Source: Astropecten irregularis
Lineage: Eukaryota; Echinodermata; Asteroidea; Paxillosida; Astropectinidae
Length of the DNA stretch: 64,000 nt
Direction of reading: 5' to 3'
Assembly: GCA_963971285.1 (NCBI GenBank)
Contig: OZ020249.1
Coordinates: forward strand, 4,092,001-4,156,000
Made by a program: the position numbers and the translations under genes. The notes below the pieces were generated by a model. That model made no database searches and was not told the origin of the DNA. It was given only the letters and a program-made list of their open reading frames with translations. Shown piece by piece: positions 10,578 to 23,651 of the stretch. Numbering within the stretch: position 1 is the stretch's first letter; each line of letters begins with the position of its first letter.

Positions 10578-11016
10578 CAGAGCCGTCAATAAAGAGAGTT
10601 TGGCCAACTCGGTTTCAGGCATCTCATTTATAATTGGTCAATAGCCCTCACGTGACTACAAGGCGCCATGTTAGCTACCAACTTTGAGTCAATCAATTGC
10701 AATATTTCACATTTGTCTTTGCCCTATATTTAGGAGAAATGCACATTCCATGGTTTCATGATCACAACAAATGGCACACCATTGTAAAGAGGAATAACGA
10801 AGCTTTCCAATGATGTCAGTTTCACCGTTCATAGATTCGTAACAAAAAAGATATAATCCCTCAAACCAGTTGAGTTGCAGAACATTTTTGAGGGGTTTAT
10901 TAGACAAACAACCATTGCTAAAATAGTTTGCGCGCCCGCGCGCGCGTGTGTACGCGCATCCACTGTAGGTCCCAAACATGGCGCAGTTGGCCAAACTCTC
11001 TTTATTTACAGCTCTG
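10578..11016. mobile_element. hAT-like MITE, copy 4 (439 bp)
   Basis: 439-bp form with GAACATTTTTGAGG for GAACTTTTTTGAGG, and a right end that reads TTTACAGCTCTG, one mismatch in the terminal inverted repeat. Confidence 0.82.
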
Positions 11017-11384
11017 AACCAAGTGAGTGTCTGTCTCCTTCTAGTAATCATCGTGAGTCAGGTATTGCCACTCGAGTGAGTGTCTGTCTTTCTCAAGTGA
11101 TCATTCATCTCATTTATTTATGTGCACTTTATAGACTCATCACTCTTGAAAATAGAAGAGGTATTAATATGGTTAATTATTGTATTTTCTTATATAAGCA
11201 TTTTCATAATCATTTCACCAACATAGATGCAAACCCTTACTGTTTATATGCTCCTGTGCGGCGGACAAGGCATGCCGTAGCTGTGCTATACCATCTGACC
11301 CATCCAGTCCTTTTATGGGCCTTCTGCATTGAGAATCTACAATCCATTTTGTTTCATTCATTTTCCTCTTTCTTTATTTGACAG

Positions 11385-11568
11385 TTACAATGGACAAAAA
11401 CGTTGACATGATTCAGGTTCAGCTACCTTCAAATATCAGGATAACCAGCCTGTTCACCTATGAACTGGAGAGGGCGCTAGTTGCTGACAAGCTTGATATG
11501 ATCATCCATTCATTAAAGGATTTGCCATCTGTGTTACATGAGGGAACGTCAATCTGAACCATCTGCAG
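11385..11568 (+). pseudogene. HMBS: HMBS-like pseudo-exon, copy 8
   Basis: Met-type relative of exon 4 at +6,254 bp, ending ACCATCTGCAG and followed by a SINE-like insertion. Confidence 0.8.
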
Positions 11569-11767
11569 GTAAGGATGTTTCCATATCAACATCTGCATGT
11601 ATGATTTACAGCGGTTGCTAATGGGGATGCCGTAGACAGTGTCTGTCTCCCTCTACTGATCATGATGAGTCAGGTATTGCCACTCAAGTGAGTGTCTGTC
11701 TCCTTCTAGTAATCATCGTGAGTCAGGTATTGCCCACTGATCTATACAAAAGATCTAATCTGACATC

Positions 11768-11936
11768 GGACTTGCTTGAAATATATCAAAATTTTGTATT
11801 ATCGTCACAGGTAAAAAAGTGGATGTTTTCACCAGGTCTGTACCTGATAGCCAGCGGACAGTTTTCATTACTGGTAGCCAGGGGTCCTGGGTGCGAGACC
11901 CGAAACAGCATAATGTTTTTTTCCGACACCAAAAAT
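11768..11936 (+). mobile_element. SINE-like insertion, copy 4
   Basis: Copy 2 type, after exon 8. The right flanking repeat has mutated to TCTAATTTGACATC. Confidence 0.58.
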
Positions 11937-12172
11937 TCTAATTTGACATCAGATTGGTTGCTATGTCCGTTTGTTTGTAGGCCTTCTTGTTTTCCAGTGT
12001 CATAAGTTTGCCTATCTGAAACCAAAATCTGAATTGGGTCGACCTAAAGTCGCTCCTGATCTATTGAGTTCAATGGCAATGCTGAGACACCTGTCTGAAA
12101 CGGGGGTTATAAATTGAGTGGCAATACCTGACTCATCATGATCACTAGAGGGAGACAGACATGTGAATGTCT

Positions 12173-12850
12173 GACTACTAGGAACCATTTCGAGCTTGAA
12201 AAATGCCAATCAATTTGTCATGCAAAGATTTTTGTGTAATTTGAGGCCATTTTGTTAGTCAGTGAAATTTAAGAAAAATCATGTGGTCCCCCACAGCAGT
12301 TTTTTTCAATTTTGGCCCCAAACCGACTTTTTTCAGAAATGCGCGCTACCTTCCTCATAGCTAGCTATGACTACCAGGAACCATTTCGAGCTTGAAAAAT
12401 GCCAATCAAATTGTCATGCAAGGATTTTGGTGTAATTTGAGGCCATTTTGGTAGTCAGTGAAATTTAAGAAAAATCATGTGGTCCCCCACAGCAGCTTTT
12501 TTCAATTTTGGCCCCAAACCGACTTTTTTCAGAAATGCGCGCTACCTTCCTCATAGCTAGCTATGACTACCAGGAACCATTCCCAGCAAGAAAAATGCCA
12601 ATCAACTTGTCATGGAAGGATTTTGGTGTAATTTGAGGCTATTTTGGTAGTCAGTCAAATTTCAGAAAAATCCATGTGGTCCCCCACAGCAGCTTTTTTC
12701 AATTTTTGCCCAAAAGTAACTTTTTTTCAGAAAAGCGTGCTATCTTCCTCTTAGGTAGCTATGACTACCAGGAACCATTCCCAGCAAGAAAAATGCCAAT
12801 CAACTTGTCATGCAAGGATTTTGGTGTAATTTGAGGCCATTTTGGTAGTC
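12173..12850 (+). repeat. ~197-bp satellite array S4 (about 3.5 units)
   Basis: Its last unit carries the same rare variants (AAAAGCGTGCTATC, CTCTTAGGTAG) as the unit at 500-535. Confidence 0.85.
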
Positions 12851-13256
12851 ATGATGATCACTAGAGGGAGACAGACATTGTCTATGGCAACCAAGTGAGT
12901 GTCTGTCTCCTTCTAGTAATCATCATGAGTCAGGTATTGCCACTCGAGTGAGTGTCTGTCTTTCTCAAGTGATCATTCATCTCATTTATTTATGTGCACT
13001 TTATAGACTCATCACTCTTGAAAATAGAAGAGGTATTAATATGGTTAATTATTGTATTTTCTTATATAAGCATTTTCATAATCATTTCACCAACATAGAT
13101 GCACACCCTTACTGTTTATATGCTCCTGTGCGGCGGACAACGCATGCCGTAGCTGTGCTATACCATCTGACCCATCCAGTCCTTTTATGGGCCTTCTGCA
13201 TTGAGAATCTACAATCCATTTTGTTTCATTCATTTTCCTCTTTCTTTATTTGACAG

Positions 13257-13440
13257 TTACAATGGACAAAAACGTTGACATGATTCAGGTTCAGCTACCT
13301 TCAAATATCAGGATAACCAGCCTGTTCACCTATGAACTGGAGAGGGCGCTAGTTGCTGACAAGCTTGATATGATCATCCATTCATTAAAGGATTTGCCAT
13401 CTGTGTTACATGAGGGAACGTCAATCTGAACCAGCTGCAG
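13257..13440 (+). pseudogene. HMBS: HMBS-like pseudo-exon, copy 9 (hybrid)
   Basis: The 5' two thirds are Met-type (GACATGATT, CATTCATTA) but the end is Thr-type (ACCAGCTGCAG), as is the 3' flank. A crossover or conversion tract between the two subtypes within the last ~60 bp of the exon explains this. Confidence 0.8.
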
Positions 13441-13831
13441 GTAAGGATGTTTCCATATCAACATCTGCATGTATGATTGTACAGCGGTTGCTAATGGGGA
13501 TGCCGTAGACAGTGTCTGTCTCCCTCTACTGATCATGATGAGTCAGGTATTGCCACTCAAGTGAGTGTCTGTCTCCTTCTTGTAATACAAAAGATCTAAT
13601 CTGACATCAGATTGGTTGCTATGTCCGTTTGCTTGTAGGCCTACTTGTTCTCCAGTGTCATAAGTTTGCCTATCTGAAACCAAAATCTGAATTGGGTCGA
13701 CCTAAAGTCGCTCCTGATCTATTGAGTTCAATGGCAATGCTAGGAACGCCTGTCTGAAACGGGGGTTATAAATTGAGTGGCAATACCTGACTCATCATGA
13801 TCACTAGAGGGAGACAGACGTGTGAATGTCT

Positions 13832-15694
13832 GACTACTAGAAACAATTTCGAGCTTGAAAAATGCCAATCAATTTGTCATGGAAGGATTTTTGTGTAATT
13901 TGAGGCCATTTTGTTAGTCAGTGAAATTTAAGAAAAATCCATGTGGTCCCCCACAGCAGTTTTTTTCTATTTTGGCCCCAAACCGACTTTTTTCAGAAAT
14001 GCGCGCTACCTTCCTCATAGCTAGCTATGACTACCAGGAACCATTCCCAGCAAGAAAAATGCCAATCAACTTGTCATGGAAAGATTTTGGTGTAATTTGA
14101 GGCCATTTTGGCAGTCAGTTAAATTTCAGAAAAATCCATGTGGTCCCCCACAGCAGCTTTTTTCAATTTTGGCCCCAAACCGACTTTTTTGAGAAATGCG
14201 CGCTACCTTCCTCATAGCTAGCTATGACTACCAGGAACCATTCCCAGCAAGAAAAATGCCTATCAACTTGTCATGGAAGGATTTTGGTGTAATTTGAGGC
14301 CATTTTGGTAGTCAGTGAAATTTAAGAAAAATCATGTGGTCCCGCACAGCAGTTTTTTTTTCAATTTTTGCCCAAAAGTAACTTTTTTCAGAAATGTGCG
14401 CTATCTTCCTCATAGGTAGCTATGACTACCAGGAACCATTCCCAGCAAGAAAAATGCCAATCAACTTGTCATGGAAAGATTTTGGTGTAATTTGAGGCCA
14501 TTTTGGTAGTCAGTCAAATTTCAGAAAAATCCATGTGGTCCCCCACAGCAGCTTTTTTCAATTTTGGCCCCAAACCGACTTTTTTCAGAAATGCGCGCTA
14601 CCTTCCTCATAGCTAGCTATGACTACCAGGAACCATTCCCAGCAAGAAAAATGCCAATCAACTTGTCATGGAAGGATTTTGGTGTAATTTGAGGCCATTT
14701 TGGTAGTCAGTCAAAATTTCAGAAAAATCCATGTGGTCCCCCACAGCAGCTTTTTTCAATTTTTGCCCAAAAGTAACTTTTTTCAGAAATGCGCGCTACC
14801 TTCCTCATAGCTAGCTATGACTACCAGGAACCATTCCCAGCAAGAAAAATGCCAATCAACTTGTCATGGAAGGATTTTGGTGTAATTTGAGGCCATTTTG
14901 GTAGTCAGTCAAATTTCAGAAAAATCCATGTGGTCCCCCACAGCAGCTTTTTTCAATTTTGGCCCCAAACCGACTTTTTTCAGAAATACGCGCAACCTTC
15001 CTCATAGCTAGCTATGACTACCAGGAACCATTCCCAGCAAGAAAAATGCCAATCAACTTGTCATGGAGAGATTTTGGTGTAATTTGAGGCCATTTTGGTA
15101 GTCAGTCAAATTTCAGAAAAATCCACGTGGTCCCCCTCAGCAGCTTTTTTCAATTTTTGCCCAAAAGTAACTTTTTTCAGAAATGCGCGCTACCTTCCTC
15201 ATAGCTAGCTATGACTTCCAGGAACCATTCCCAGCAAGAAAAATGCCAATCAACTTGTCATGCAAGGATTTTGGTGTAATTTTAGGCCATTTTAGTAGTC
15301 AATGAAATTTAAGAAAAATCATGTGGTCCCGCACTGCAGTTTTTTTTTAATTTTTGCCCAAAAGTAACTTTTTTCAGAAATGCGCGCTATCTTCCTCATA
15401 GGTAGCTATGACTACCAGGAACCATTCCCAGCAAGAAAAATGCCAATCAACTTGTCATGGAGAGATTTTGGTGTAATTTGAGGCCATTTTGGTAGTCAGT
15501 CAAATTTCAGAAAAATCCATGTGGTCCCCCACAGCAGCCTTTTTCAATTTTGGCCCCAAACCGACTTTTTTCAGAAATGCGCGCTACCTTCCTCATAGCT
15601 AGCTATGACTACTAGGAACCATTCCCAGCAAGAAAAATGCCAATCAACTTGTCATGCAAGGATTTTGGTGTAATTTGAGGCCATTTTGTTAGTC
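13832..15694 (+). repeat. ~197-bp satellite array S5 (about 9.5 units)
   Basis: Long regular array used to read the 197-bp period. Units alternate between the GGCCCCAAACCGAC and GCCCAAAAGTAAC subtypes in part of the array, suggesting a dimeric organisation. Confidence 0.88.
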
Positions 15695-16154
15695 ATGATG
15701 ATCACTAGAGGGAGACGGACATTGTCTATCGCAACCAAGCGAGTGTCTGTCTCCTTCTAGTAATCATCATGAGTCAGGTATTGCCAGGCAAGTGAGTGTC
15801 TCTCTCCTTCTAGTAATCATCATGAGTCAGGTATTGCCACTCAAGTGAATGTCCATCTTTCTCTAGTGATCTTTCATCTCATTTATTTATGTGCACTTTA
15901 TAGATTCCCCACTCTTGAAAATAGAAGACGTGTTAACATGGTTAATTATTGTATTTTCTTATATAAGCATTTTCATAATCATTTCACCAACATAGATGCA
16001 AACCCTTACTGTTGATATGCTCCTGTGCGGCGGACAAGGTATGCCGTACCTGTGCTATACCATCTGACCCATCCAGTCCTTTAATGGGCCTTCTGCATTG
16101 AGAATCTACAATTCCTTTCTATTTCATTCATTTTCCTCTTTCTTTATTTGACAG

Positions 16155-16338
16155 TTACAATGGACAAAAACGTTGACACGATTCAGGTTCAGCTACCTTT
16201 AAATATCAGGATAACCGGCTTGTTCACCTATGAACTGGAGAGGGCGCTAGTTGCTGACAAGCTTGATATGATCATCCATTCGTTAAAGGATTTGCCATCT
16301 GTGTTACATGAGGGAACGTCAATCTGAACCAGCTGCAG
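16155..16338 (+). pseudogene. HMBS: HMBS-like pseudo-exon, copy 10
   Basis: Third subtype: CCTTTAAAT for CCTTCAAAT (Pro-Leu-Asn) and ACCGGCTTG for ACCAGCCTG (Thr-Gly-Leu). Thr at codon 7, with an ACCAGCTGCAG end. Confidence 0.8.
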
Positions 16339-16729
16339 GTAAGGATGTTTCCATATCAACATCTGCATGTATGATTGTACAGCGGTTGCTAATGGGGATG
16401 CCGTAGACAGTGTCTGTCTCCCTCTACTGATCATGATGAGTCAGGTATTGCCACTCAAGTGAGTGTCTGTCTCCTTCTTGTAATACAAAAGATCTAATCT
16501 GACATCAGATTGGTTGCTATGTCCGTTTGCTTGTAGGCCTACTTGTTCTCCAGTGTCATAAGTTTGCCTATCTGAAACCAAAATCTGAATTGGGTCGACC
16601 TAAAGTCGCTCCTGATCTATTGAGTTCAATGGCAATGCTAGGAACGCCTGTCTGAAACGGGGGTTATAAATTGAGTGGCAATACCTGACTCATCATGATC
16701 ACTAGAGGGAGACAGACGTGTGAATGTCT

Positions 16730-18786
16730 GACTACTAGAAACAATTTCGAGCTTGAAAAATGCCAATCAATTTGTCATGCAAGGATTTTTGTGTAATTTG
16801 AGGCCATTTTGTTAGTCAGTGAAATTTAAGAAAAATCATGTGGTCCCCCACAGCAGCTTTTTTCTATTTTGGCCCCAAACCGACTTTTTTCAGAAATGCG
16901 CGCTACCTTCCTCATAGCTAGCTTTGACTACCAGGAACCATTCCCAGCTAGAAAAATGCCAATCAACTTGTCATGGAAGGATTTTGGTGTAATTTGAGGC
17001 CATTTTGGTAGTCAGTGAAATTTAAGAAAAATCATGTGGTCCCGCACAGCAGTTTTTTTTCAATTTTTGCCCAAAAGTAACTTTTTTCAGAAATGCGCGC
17101 TACCTTCCTCATAGCTAGCTATGACTACCAGGAACCATTCCCAGCAAGAAAAATGCCAATCAACTTGTCATGGAAGGATTTTGGTGTAATTTGAGGCCAT
17201 TTTGGTAGTCAGTCAAATTTCAGAAAAATCCATGTGGTCCCCCACAGCAGCTTTTTTCAATTTTGGCCCCAAACCGACTTTTTTCAGAAATACGCGCAAC
17301 CTTCCTCATAGCTAGCTATGACTACCAGGAACCATTCCCAGCAAGAAAAATGCCAATCAACTTGTCATGGAGAGATTTTGGTGTAATTTGAGGCCATTTT
17401 GGTAGTCAGTCAAATTTCAGAAAAATCCACGTGGTCCCCCACAGCAGCTTTTTTCAATTTTGGTCCAAAACCGACTTTTTTGAGAAATGCGCGCTACCTT
17501 CCTCATAGCTAGCTATGACTTCCAGGAACCATTCCCAGCAAGAAAAATGCCTATCAACTTGTCATGGAAGGATTTTGGTGTAATTTGAGGCCATTTTGTT
17601 AGTCAGTGAAATTTAAGAAAAATCCATGTGGTCCCCCACAGCAGTTTTTTTCAATTTTTGCCCAAAAGTAACTTTTTTCAGAAATGCGCGCTATCTTCCT
17701 CATAGGTAGCTATGACTACCAGGAACCATTTCGAGCTTGAAAAATGCCAATCAAATTGTCATGCAAGGATTTTTGTGTAATTTAAGGCCATTTTGTTAGT
17801 CAGTGAAATTTAAGAAAAATCATGTGGTCCCCCACAGCAGCTTTTTTCTATTTTGGCCCCAAACCGACTTTTTTCAGAAATGCGCGCTACCTTCCTCATA
17901 GCTAGCTATGACTACCAGGAACCATTCCCAGCTAGAAAAATGCCAATCAACTTGTCATGGAAGGATTTTGGTGTAATTTGAGGCCATTTTGGTAGTCAGT
18001 GAAATTTAAGAAAAATCATGTGGTCCCGCACAGCAGTTTTTTTTCAATTTTTGCCCAAAAGTAACTTTTTTCAGAAATGCGTGCTATGTTCCTCATAGGT
18101 AGCTATGACTACCAGGAACCATTTCGAGCTTGAACAATGCCAATCAAATTGTCATGCAAGGATTTTTGTGTAATTTGAGGCCATTTTGTTAGTCAGTTAA
18201 ATTTCAGAAAAATCCATGTGGTCCCCCACAGCAGCTTTTTTCAATTTTGGCCCCAAACCGACTTTTTTGAGAAATGCGCGCTACCTTCCTCATAGCTAGC
18301 TATGACTACCAGGAACCATTCCCAGCAAGAAAAATGCCTATCAACTTGTCATGGAAGGATTTTGGTGTAATTTGAGGCCATTTTGGTAGTCAGTGAAATT
18401 TAAGAAAAATCATGTGGTCCCGCACAGCAGTTTTTTTTTCAATTTTTGCCCAAAAGTAACTTTTTTCAGAAATGCGCGCTATCTTCCTCATAGGTAGCTA
18501 TGACTACCAGGAACCATTCCCAGCAAGAAAAATGCCAATCAACTTGTCATGGAAAGATTTTGGTGTAATTTGAGGCCATTTTGGTAGTCAGTAAAATTTC
18601 AGAAAAATCCATGTGGTCCCCCACAGCAGTTTTTTTCAATTTTTGCCCAAAAGTAACTTTTTTCAGAAATGCGCGCTATCTTCCTCATAGGTAGCTATGA
18701 CTACTAGGAACCATTCCCAGCAAGAAAAATGCCAATCAACTTGTCATGCAAGGATTTTGGTGTAATTTGAGGCCATTTTGTTAGTC
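16730..18786 (+). repeat. ~197-bp satellite array S6 (about 10 units)
   Basis: Contains the uninterrupted target (AGCT at 17,708-17,711) of the foldback transposon that splits the corresponding array of higher-order copy B. Confidence 0.88.
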
Positions 18787-19246
18787 ATGATGATCACTAG
18801 AGGGAGACAGACATTGTCTATCGCAACCAAGCGAGTGTCTGTCTCCTTCTAGTAATCATCATGAGTCAGGTATTGCCAGGCAAGTGAGTGTCTCTCTCCT
18901 TCTAGTAATCATCATGAGTCAGGTATTGCCACTCAAGTGAATGTCCGTCTTTCTCTAGTGATCTTTCATCTCATTTATTTATGTGCACTTTATAGATTCC
19001 CCACTCTTGAAAATAGAAGACGTGTCAACATGGTTAATTATTGTATTTTCTTATATAAGCATTTTCATAATCATTTCACCAACATAGATGCAAACCCTTA
19101 CTGTTGATATGTTCCTGTGCGGCGGACAAGGTATGCCGTACCTGTGCTATACCATCTGACCCATCCAGTCCTTTAATGGGCCTTCTGCATTGAGAATCTA
19201 CAATTCCTTTCTATTTCATTCATTTTCCTCTTTCTTTATTTGACAG

Positions 19247-19430
19247 TTACAATGGACAAAAACGTTGACACGATTCAGGTTCAGCTACCTTTAAATATCA
19301 GGATAACCGGCCTGTTCACCTATGAACTGGAGAGGGCGCTAGTTGCTGACAAGCTTGATATGATCATCCATTCGTTAAAGGATTTGCCATCTGTGTTACA
19401 TGAGGGAACGTCAATCTGAACCAGCTGCAG
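19247..19430 (+). pseudogene. HMBS: HMBS-like pseudo-exon, copy 11
   Basis: Third subtype with CCTTTAAAT and ACCGGCCTG; ends ACCAGCTGCAG. Confidence 0.8.
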
Positions 19431-19821
19431 GTAAGGATGTTTCCATATCAACATCTGCATGTATGATTGTACAGCGGTTGCTAATGGGGATGCCGTAGAC
19501 AGTGTCTGTCTCCCTCTACTGATCATGATGAGTCAGGTATTGCCACTCAAGTGAGTGTCTGTCTCCTTCTTGTAATACAAAAGATCTAATCTGACATCAG
19601 ATTGGTTGCTATGTCCGTTTGCTTGTAGGCCTACTTGTTCTCCAGTGTCATAAGTTTGCCTATCTGAAACCAAAATCTGAATTGGGTCGACCTAAAGTCG
19701 CTCCTGATCTATTGAGTTCAATGGCAATGCTAGGAACGCCTGTCTGAAACGGGGGTTATAAATTGAGTGGCAATACCTGACTCATCATGATCACTAGAGG
19801 GAGACAGACGTGTGAATGTCT

Positions 19822-20460
19822 GACTACTAGAAACAATTTCGAGCTTGAAAAATGCCAATCAATTTGTCATGCAAGGATTTTTGTGTAATTTGAGGCCATT
19901 TTGTTAGTCAGTGAAATTTAAGAAAAATCCATGTGGTCCCCCACAGTAGTTTTTTTCAATTTTTGCCCAAAAGTAACTTTTTTCAGAAATGCGCGCTATC
20001 TTCCTCATAGGTAGCTATGACTACCAGGAACCATTTCGAGCTTGAAAAATGCCAATCAAATTGTCATGCAAGGATTTTGGTGTAATTTGAGGCCATTTTG
20101 TTAGTCAGTGAAATTTAAGAAAAATCATGTGGTCCCCCACAGCAGTTTTTTTCAATTTTTGCCAAATTTTGGCCCAAAACCGACTTTTTTGAGAAATGCG
20201 CGCTACCTTCCTCATAGCTAGCTATGACTTCCAGGAACCATTCCCAGCAAGAAAAATGCCTATCAACTTGTCATGGAAGGATTTTGGTGTAATTTTAGGC
20301 CATTTTGGTAGTCAGTGAAATTTAAGAAAAATCATGTGGTCCCGCACTGCAGTTTTTTTTTCAATTTTTGCCCAAAAGTAACTTTTTTCAGAAATGCGCG
20401 CTATCTTCCTCATAGGTAGCTATGACTACCAGGAACCATTCCCAGAAAGAAAAATGCCAA
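19822..20460 (+). repeat. ~197-bp satellite array S7, truncated at right
   Basis: Ends abruptly inside a unit: AAAAATGCCAA passes directly into TGTGCACTTTATAG of an exon module, skipping the usual 53-bp repeat junction. One unit also has an internal partial duplication (TTTTTGCCAAATTTTGGCCC near 20,156). Confidence 0.85.
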
Positions 20461-20725
20461 TGTGCACTTTATAGATTCCCCACTCTTGAAAATAGAAGAC
20501 GTGTTAACATGGTTAATTATTGTATTTTCTTATATAAGCATTTTCATAATCATTTCACCAACATAGATGCAAACCCTTACTGTTGATATGTTCCTGTGCG
20601 GCGGACAAGGTATGCCGTACCTGTGCTATACCATCTGACCCATCCAGTCCTTTAATGGGCCTTCTGCATTGAGAATCTACAATTCCTTTCTATTTCATTC
20701 ATTTTCCTCTTTCTTTATTTGACAG

Positions 20726-20909
20726 TTACAATGGACAAAAACGTTGACACGATTCAGGTTCAGCTACCTTTAAATATCAGGATAACCGGCCTGTTCACCT
20801 ATGAACTGGAGAGGGCGCTAGTTGCTGACAAGCTTGATATGATCATCCATTCGTTAAAGGATTTGCCATCTGTGTTACATGAGGGAACGTCAATCTGAAC
20901 CATCTGCAG
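20726..20909 (+). pseudogene. HMBS: HMBS-like pseudo-exon, copy 12 (hybrid)
   Basis: Begins as the third subtype (CCTTTAAAT, ACCGGCCTG) but ends ACCATCTGCAG and continues into a Met-type 3' flank with the SINE-like insertion. Its counterpart in higher-order copy B (exon 26) keeps the ACCAGCTGCAG end, so the switch point lies inside this exon and marks the right edge of copy A. Confidence 0.8.
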
Positions 20910-21108
20910 GTAAGGATGTTTCCATATCAACATCTGCATGTATGATTTACAGCGGTTGCTAATGGGGTTGCCGTAGACAGTGTCTTTCTCCCTCTAGTGA
21001 TCATGATGAGTCAGGTATTGCCACTCAAGTGAGTGTCTGTCTCCTTCTAGTAATCATCTTGAGTCAGGTATTGCCCACTGATCTATACAAAAGATCTAAT
21101 CTGACATC

Positions 21109-21277
21109 GGACTTGCTTGAAATATATCAACATTTTGCATTATCGTCACAGGTAAAAAAGTGGATGTTTTCACCAGGTCTGGACCTGATAGCCAGCGGAC
21201 AGTTTTAAACACTGGTAGCCAGGGGTCCTGGGTGCGAGACCCGAAACAGCATAATGTTTTTTTCCGACACCAAAAAT
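21109..21277 (+). mobile_element. SINE-like insertion, copy 5
   Basis: Follows hybrid exon 12. Its right junction is ATTATAATCTGACATC, one base different in the flanking repeat. Confidence 0.58.
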
Positions 21278-21513
21278 TATAATCTGACATCAGATTGGTT
21301 GCTATGTCCGTTTGTTTGTAGGCCTACTTGTTTTCCAGTGTCATAAGTTTGCCTATCTGAAACCAAAATCTGAATTGGGTTGACCTAAAGTCGTTCCTGA
21401 TCTATTGAGTTCAATGGCAATGCTGGGACACCTGTCTGAAACGGGGGTTATAAATTGAGTGGCAATACCTGACTCATCATGATCACTAGAGGGAGACAGA
21501 CATGTGAATGTCT

Positions 21514-21799
21514 GACTACTAGGAACCATTTTCGAGCTTGAAAAATGCCAATCAATTTGTCATGCAAGGATTTTTGTGTAATTTGAGGCCATTTTGTTAG
21601 TCAGTGAAATTTAAGAAAAATCATGTGGTCCCCCACAGCAGTTTTTTTCAATTTTTGCCCAAAAGTAACTTTTTACAGAAATGCGCGCTACCTTCCTCAT
21701 AGCTAGCTATGACTACCAGGAACCATTCCCAGCAAGAAAAATGCCAATCAACTTGTCATGCAAGGATTTTGGTGTAATTTGAGGCCATTTTGTTAGTCA
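21514..21799 (+). repeat. ~197-bp satellite array S8 (about 1.5 units)
   Basis: Short array like S3, with CCATTTTCGAGC (one extra T) at its first unit. Confidence 0.83.
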
Positions 21800-22262
21800 T
21801 GATGATCACTAGAGGGAGACAGACATTGTCTATGGCAACCAAGTGATCGAGTGTCTGTCTCCTTCTAGTAATCATCATGAGTCAAGTATTGCCACTCAAG
21901 TGAGTGTCTGTCTCCTTCTAGTAATCATCGTGAGTCAGGTATTGCCACTCGAGTGAGTGTCTGTCTTTCTCTAGTGATCATTCATCTCATTTATTTATGT
22001 GCACTTTATAGACTCCCCACTCTTGAAAATAGAAGAGGTATTAACATGGTTAATTATTGTATTTTCTTATATAAGCATTTTCATAATCATTTCACCAACA
22101 TAGATGCAAACCCTTACTGTTGATATGCTCCTGTGCGGCGGACAAGGTATGCCGTAGCTGTGCTATACCATCTGACCCATCCAGTCCTTTTATGGGCCTT
22201 CTGCATTGAGAATCTACAATTCCTTTCTGTTTCATTTATTTTCCTCTTTCTTTATTTGACAG

Positions 22263-22446
22263 TTACAATGGACAAAAACGTTGACACGATTCAGGTTCAG
22301 CTACCTTCAAATATCAGGATAACCAGCCTGTTCACCTATGAACTGGAGAGGGCGCTAGTTGCTGACAAGCTTGATATGATCATCCATTCGTTAAAGGATT
22401 TGCCATCTGTGTTACATGAGGGAACGTCAATCTGAACCAGCTGCAG
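22263..22446 (+). pseudogene. HMBS: HMBS-like pseudo-exon, copy 13
   Basis: Counterpart of exon 3 at +18,521 bp, with the same 100-residue accidental frame through acceptor and exon. Confidence 0.8.
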
Positions 22447-22844
22447 GTAAGGATGTTTCCATATCAACATCTGCATGTATGATTGTACAGCGGTTCCTAA
22501 TGGGGATGCCGTAGACAGTGTCTGTCTCCCTCTAGTGACCATGATGAGTCAGGTATTGCCACTCAAGTGAGTGTCTGTCTCCTTCTTGAAATACAAAAGA
22601 TCTAATCTGACATCAGATTGGTTGCTATGTTCGTTTGTTTGTAGGCCTACTTGTTCTCCGGTGTCATAAGTTTGCCTATCTGAAACCAAAATCTGAATTG
22701 GGTCGACCTAAAGTCGCTCCTGATCTATTGAGTTCAATGGCAATGCTGGGACACCTGTCTGAAACGGGGGTTATAAATTGAGTGGCAATACCTGACTCAT
22801 CATGATCACTAGAGGAAGACAGACATTGTCTATGGCAACCAAGT

Positions 22845-23283
22845 CAGAGCCGTCAATAAAGAGAGTTTGGCCAACTCGGTTTCAGGCATCTCATTTATAA
22901 TTGGTCAATAGCCCTCACGTGACTACAAGGCGCCATGTTAGCTACCAACTTTGAGTCAATCAATTGCAATATTTCACATTTGTCTTTGCCCTATATTTAG
23001 GAGAAATGCACATTCCATGGTTTCATGATCACAACAAATGGCACACCATTGTAAAGAGGAATAACGAAGCTTTCCAATGATGTCAGTTTCACCGTTCATA
23101 GATTCGTAACAAAAAAGATATAATCCCTCAAACCAGTTGAGTTGCAGAACTTTTTTGAGGGGTTTATTAGACAAACAACCATTGCTAAAATAGTTTGCGC
23201 GCCCGCGCGCGCGTGTGTACGCGCATCCACTGTAGGTCCCAAACATGGCGCAGTTGGCCAAACTCTCTTTATTTACGGCTCTG
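22845..23283. mobile_element. hAT-like MITE, copy 5 (439 bp)
   Basis: Counterpart of copy 2 at +18,521 bp. Confidence 0.82.
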
Positions 23284-23651
23284 AACCAAGTGAGTGTCTG
23301 TCTCCTTCTAGTAATCATCGTGAGTCAGGTATTGCCACTCGAGTGAGTGTCTGTCTTTCTCAAGTGATCATTCATCTCATTTATTTATGTGCACTTTATA
23401 GACTCATCACTCTTGAAAATAGAAGAGGTATTAATATGGTTAATTATTGTATTTTCTTATATAAGCACTTTCATAATCATTTCACCAACATAGATGCAAA
23501 CCCTTACTGTTTATATGCTCCTGTGCGGCGGACAAGGCATACCGTAGCTGTGCTATACCATCTGACCCATACAGTCCTTTTATGGGCCTTCTGCATTGAG
23601 AATCTACAATCCATTTTGTTTCATTCATTTTCCTCTTTCTTTATTTGACAG

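Larger units (their letters stand above)
541..20890 (+). repeat. 24.3-kb higher-order repeat, copy A
   Basis: Exon copies 1-12 and all sequence between them recur in the same order 24,294 bp downstream (24,295 after one extra T near 36,525). Copy A begins to match at 541; upstream of that the satellite subtype differs (542 versus 24,836). The copies part inside or just after exon 12, where the 3' flank switches to another module type. Differences seen by eye are isolated single bases, for example TGTTTGATT at 1,252 against TGTATGATT at 25,546. Copy A lacks the foldback transposon that interrupts copy B. Confidence 0.85.
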
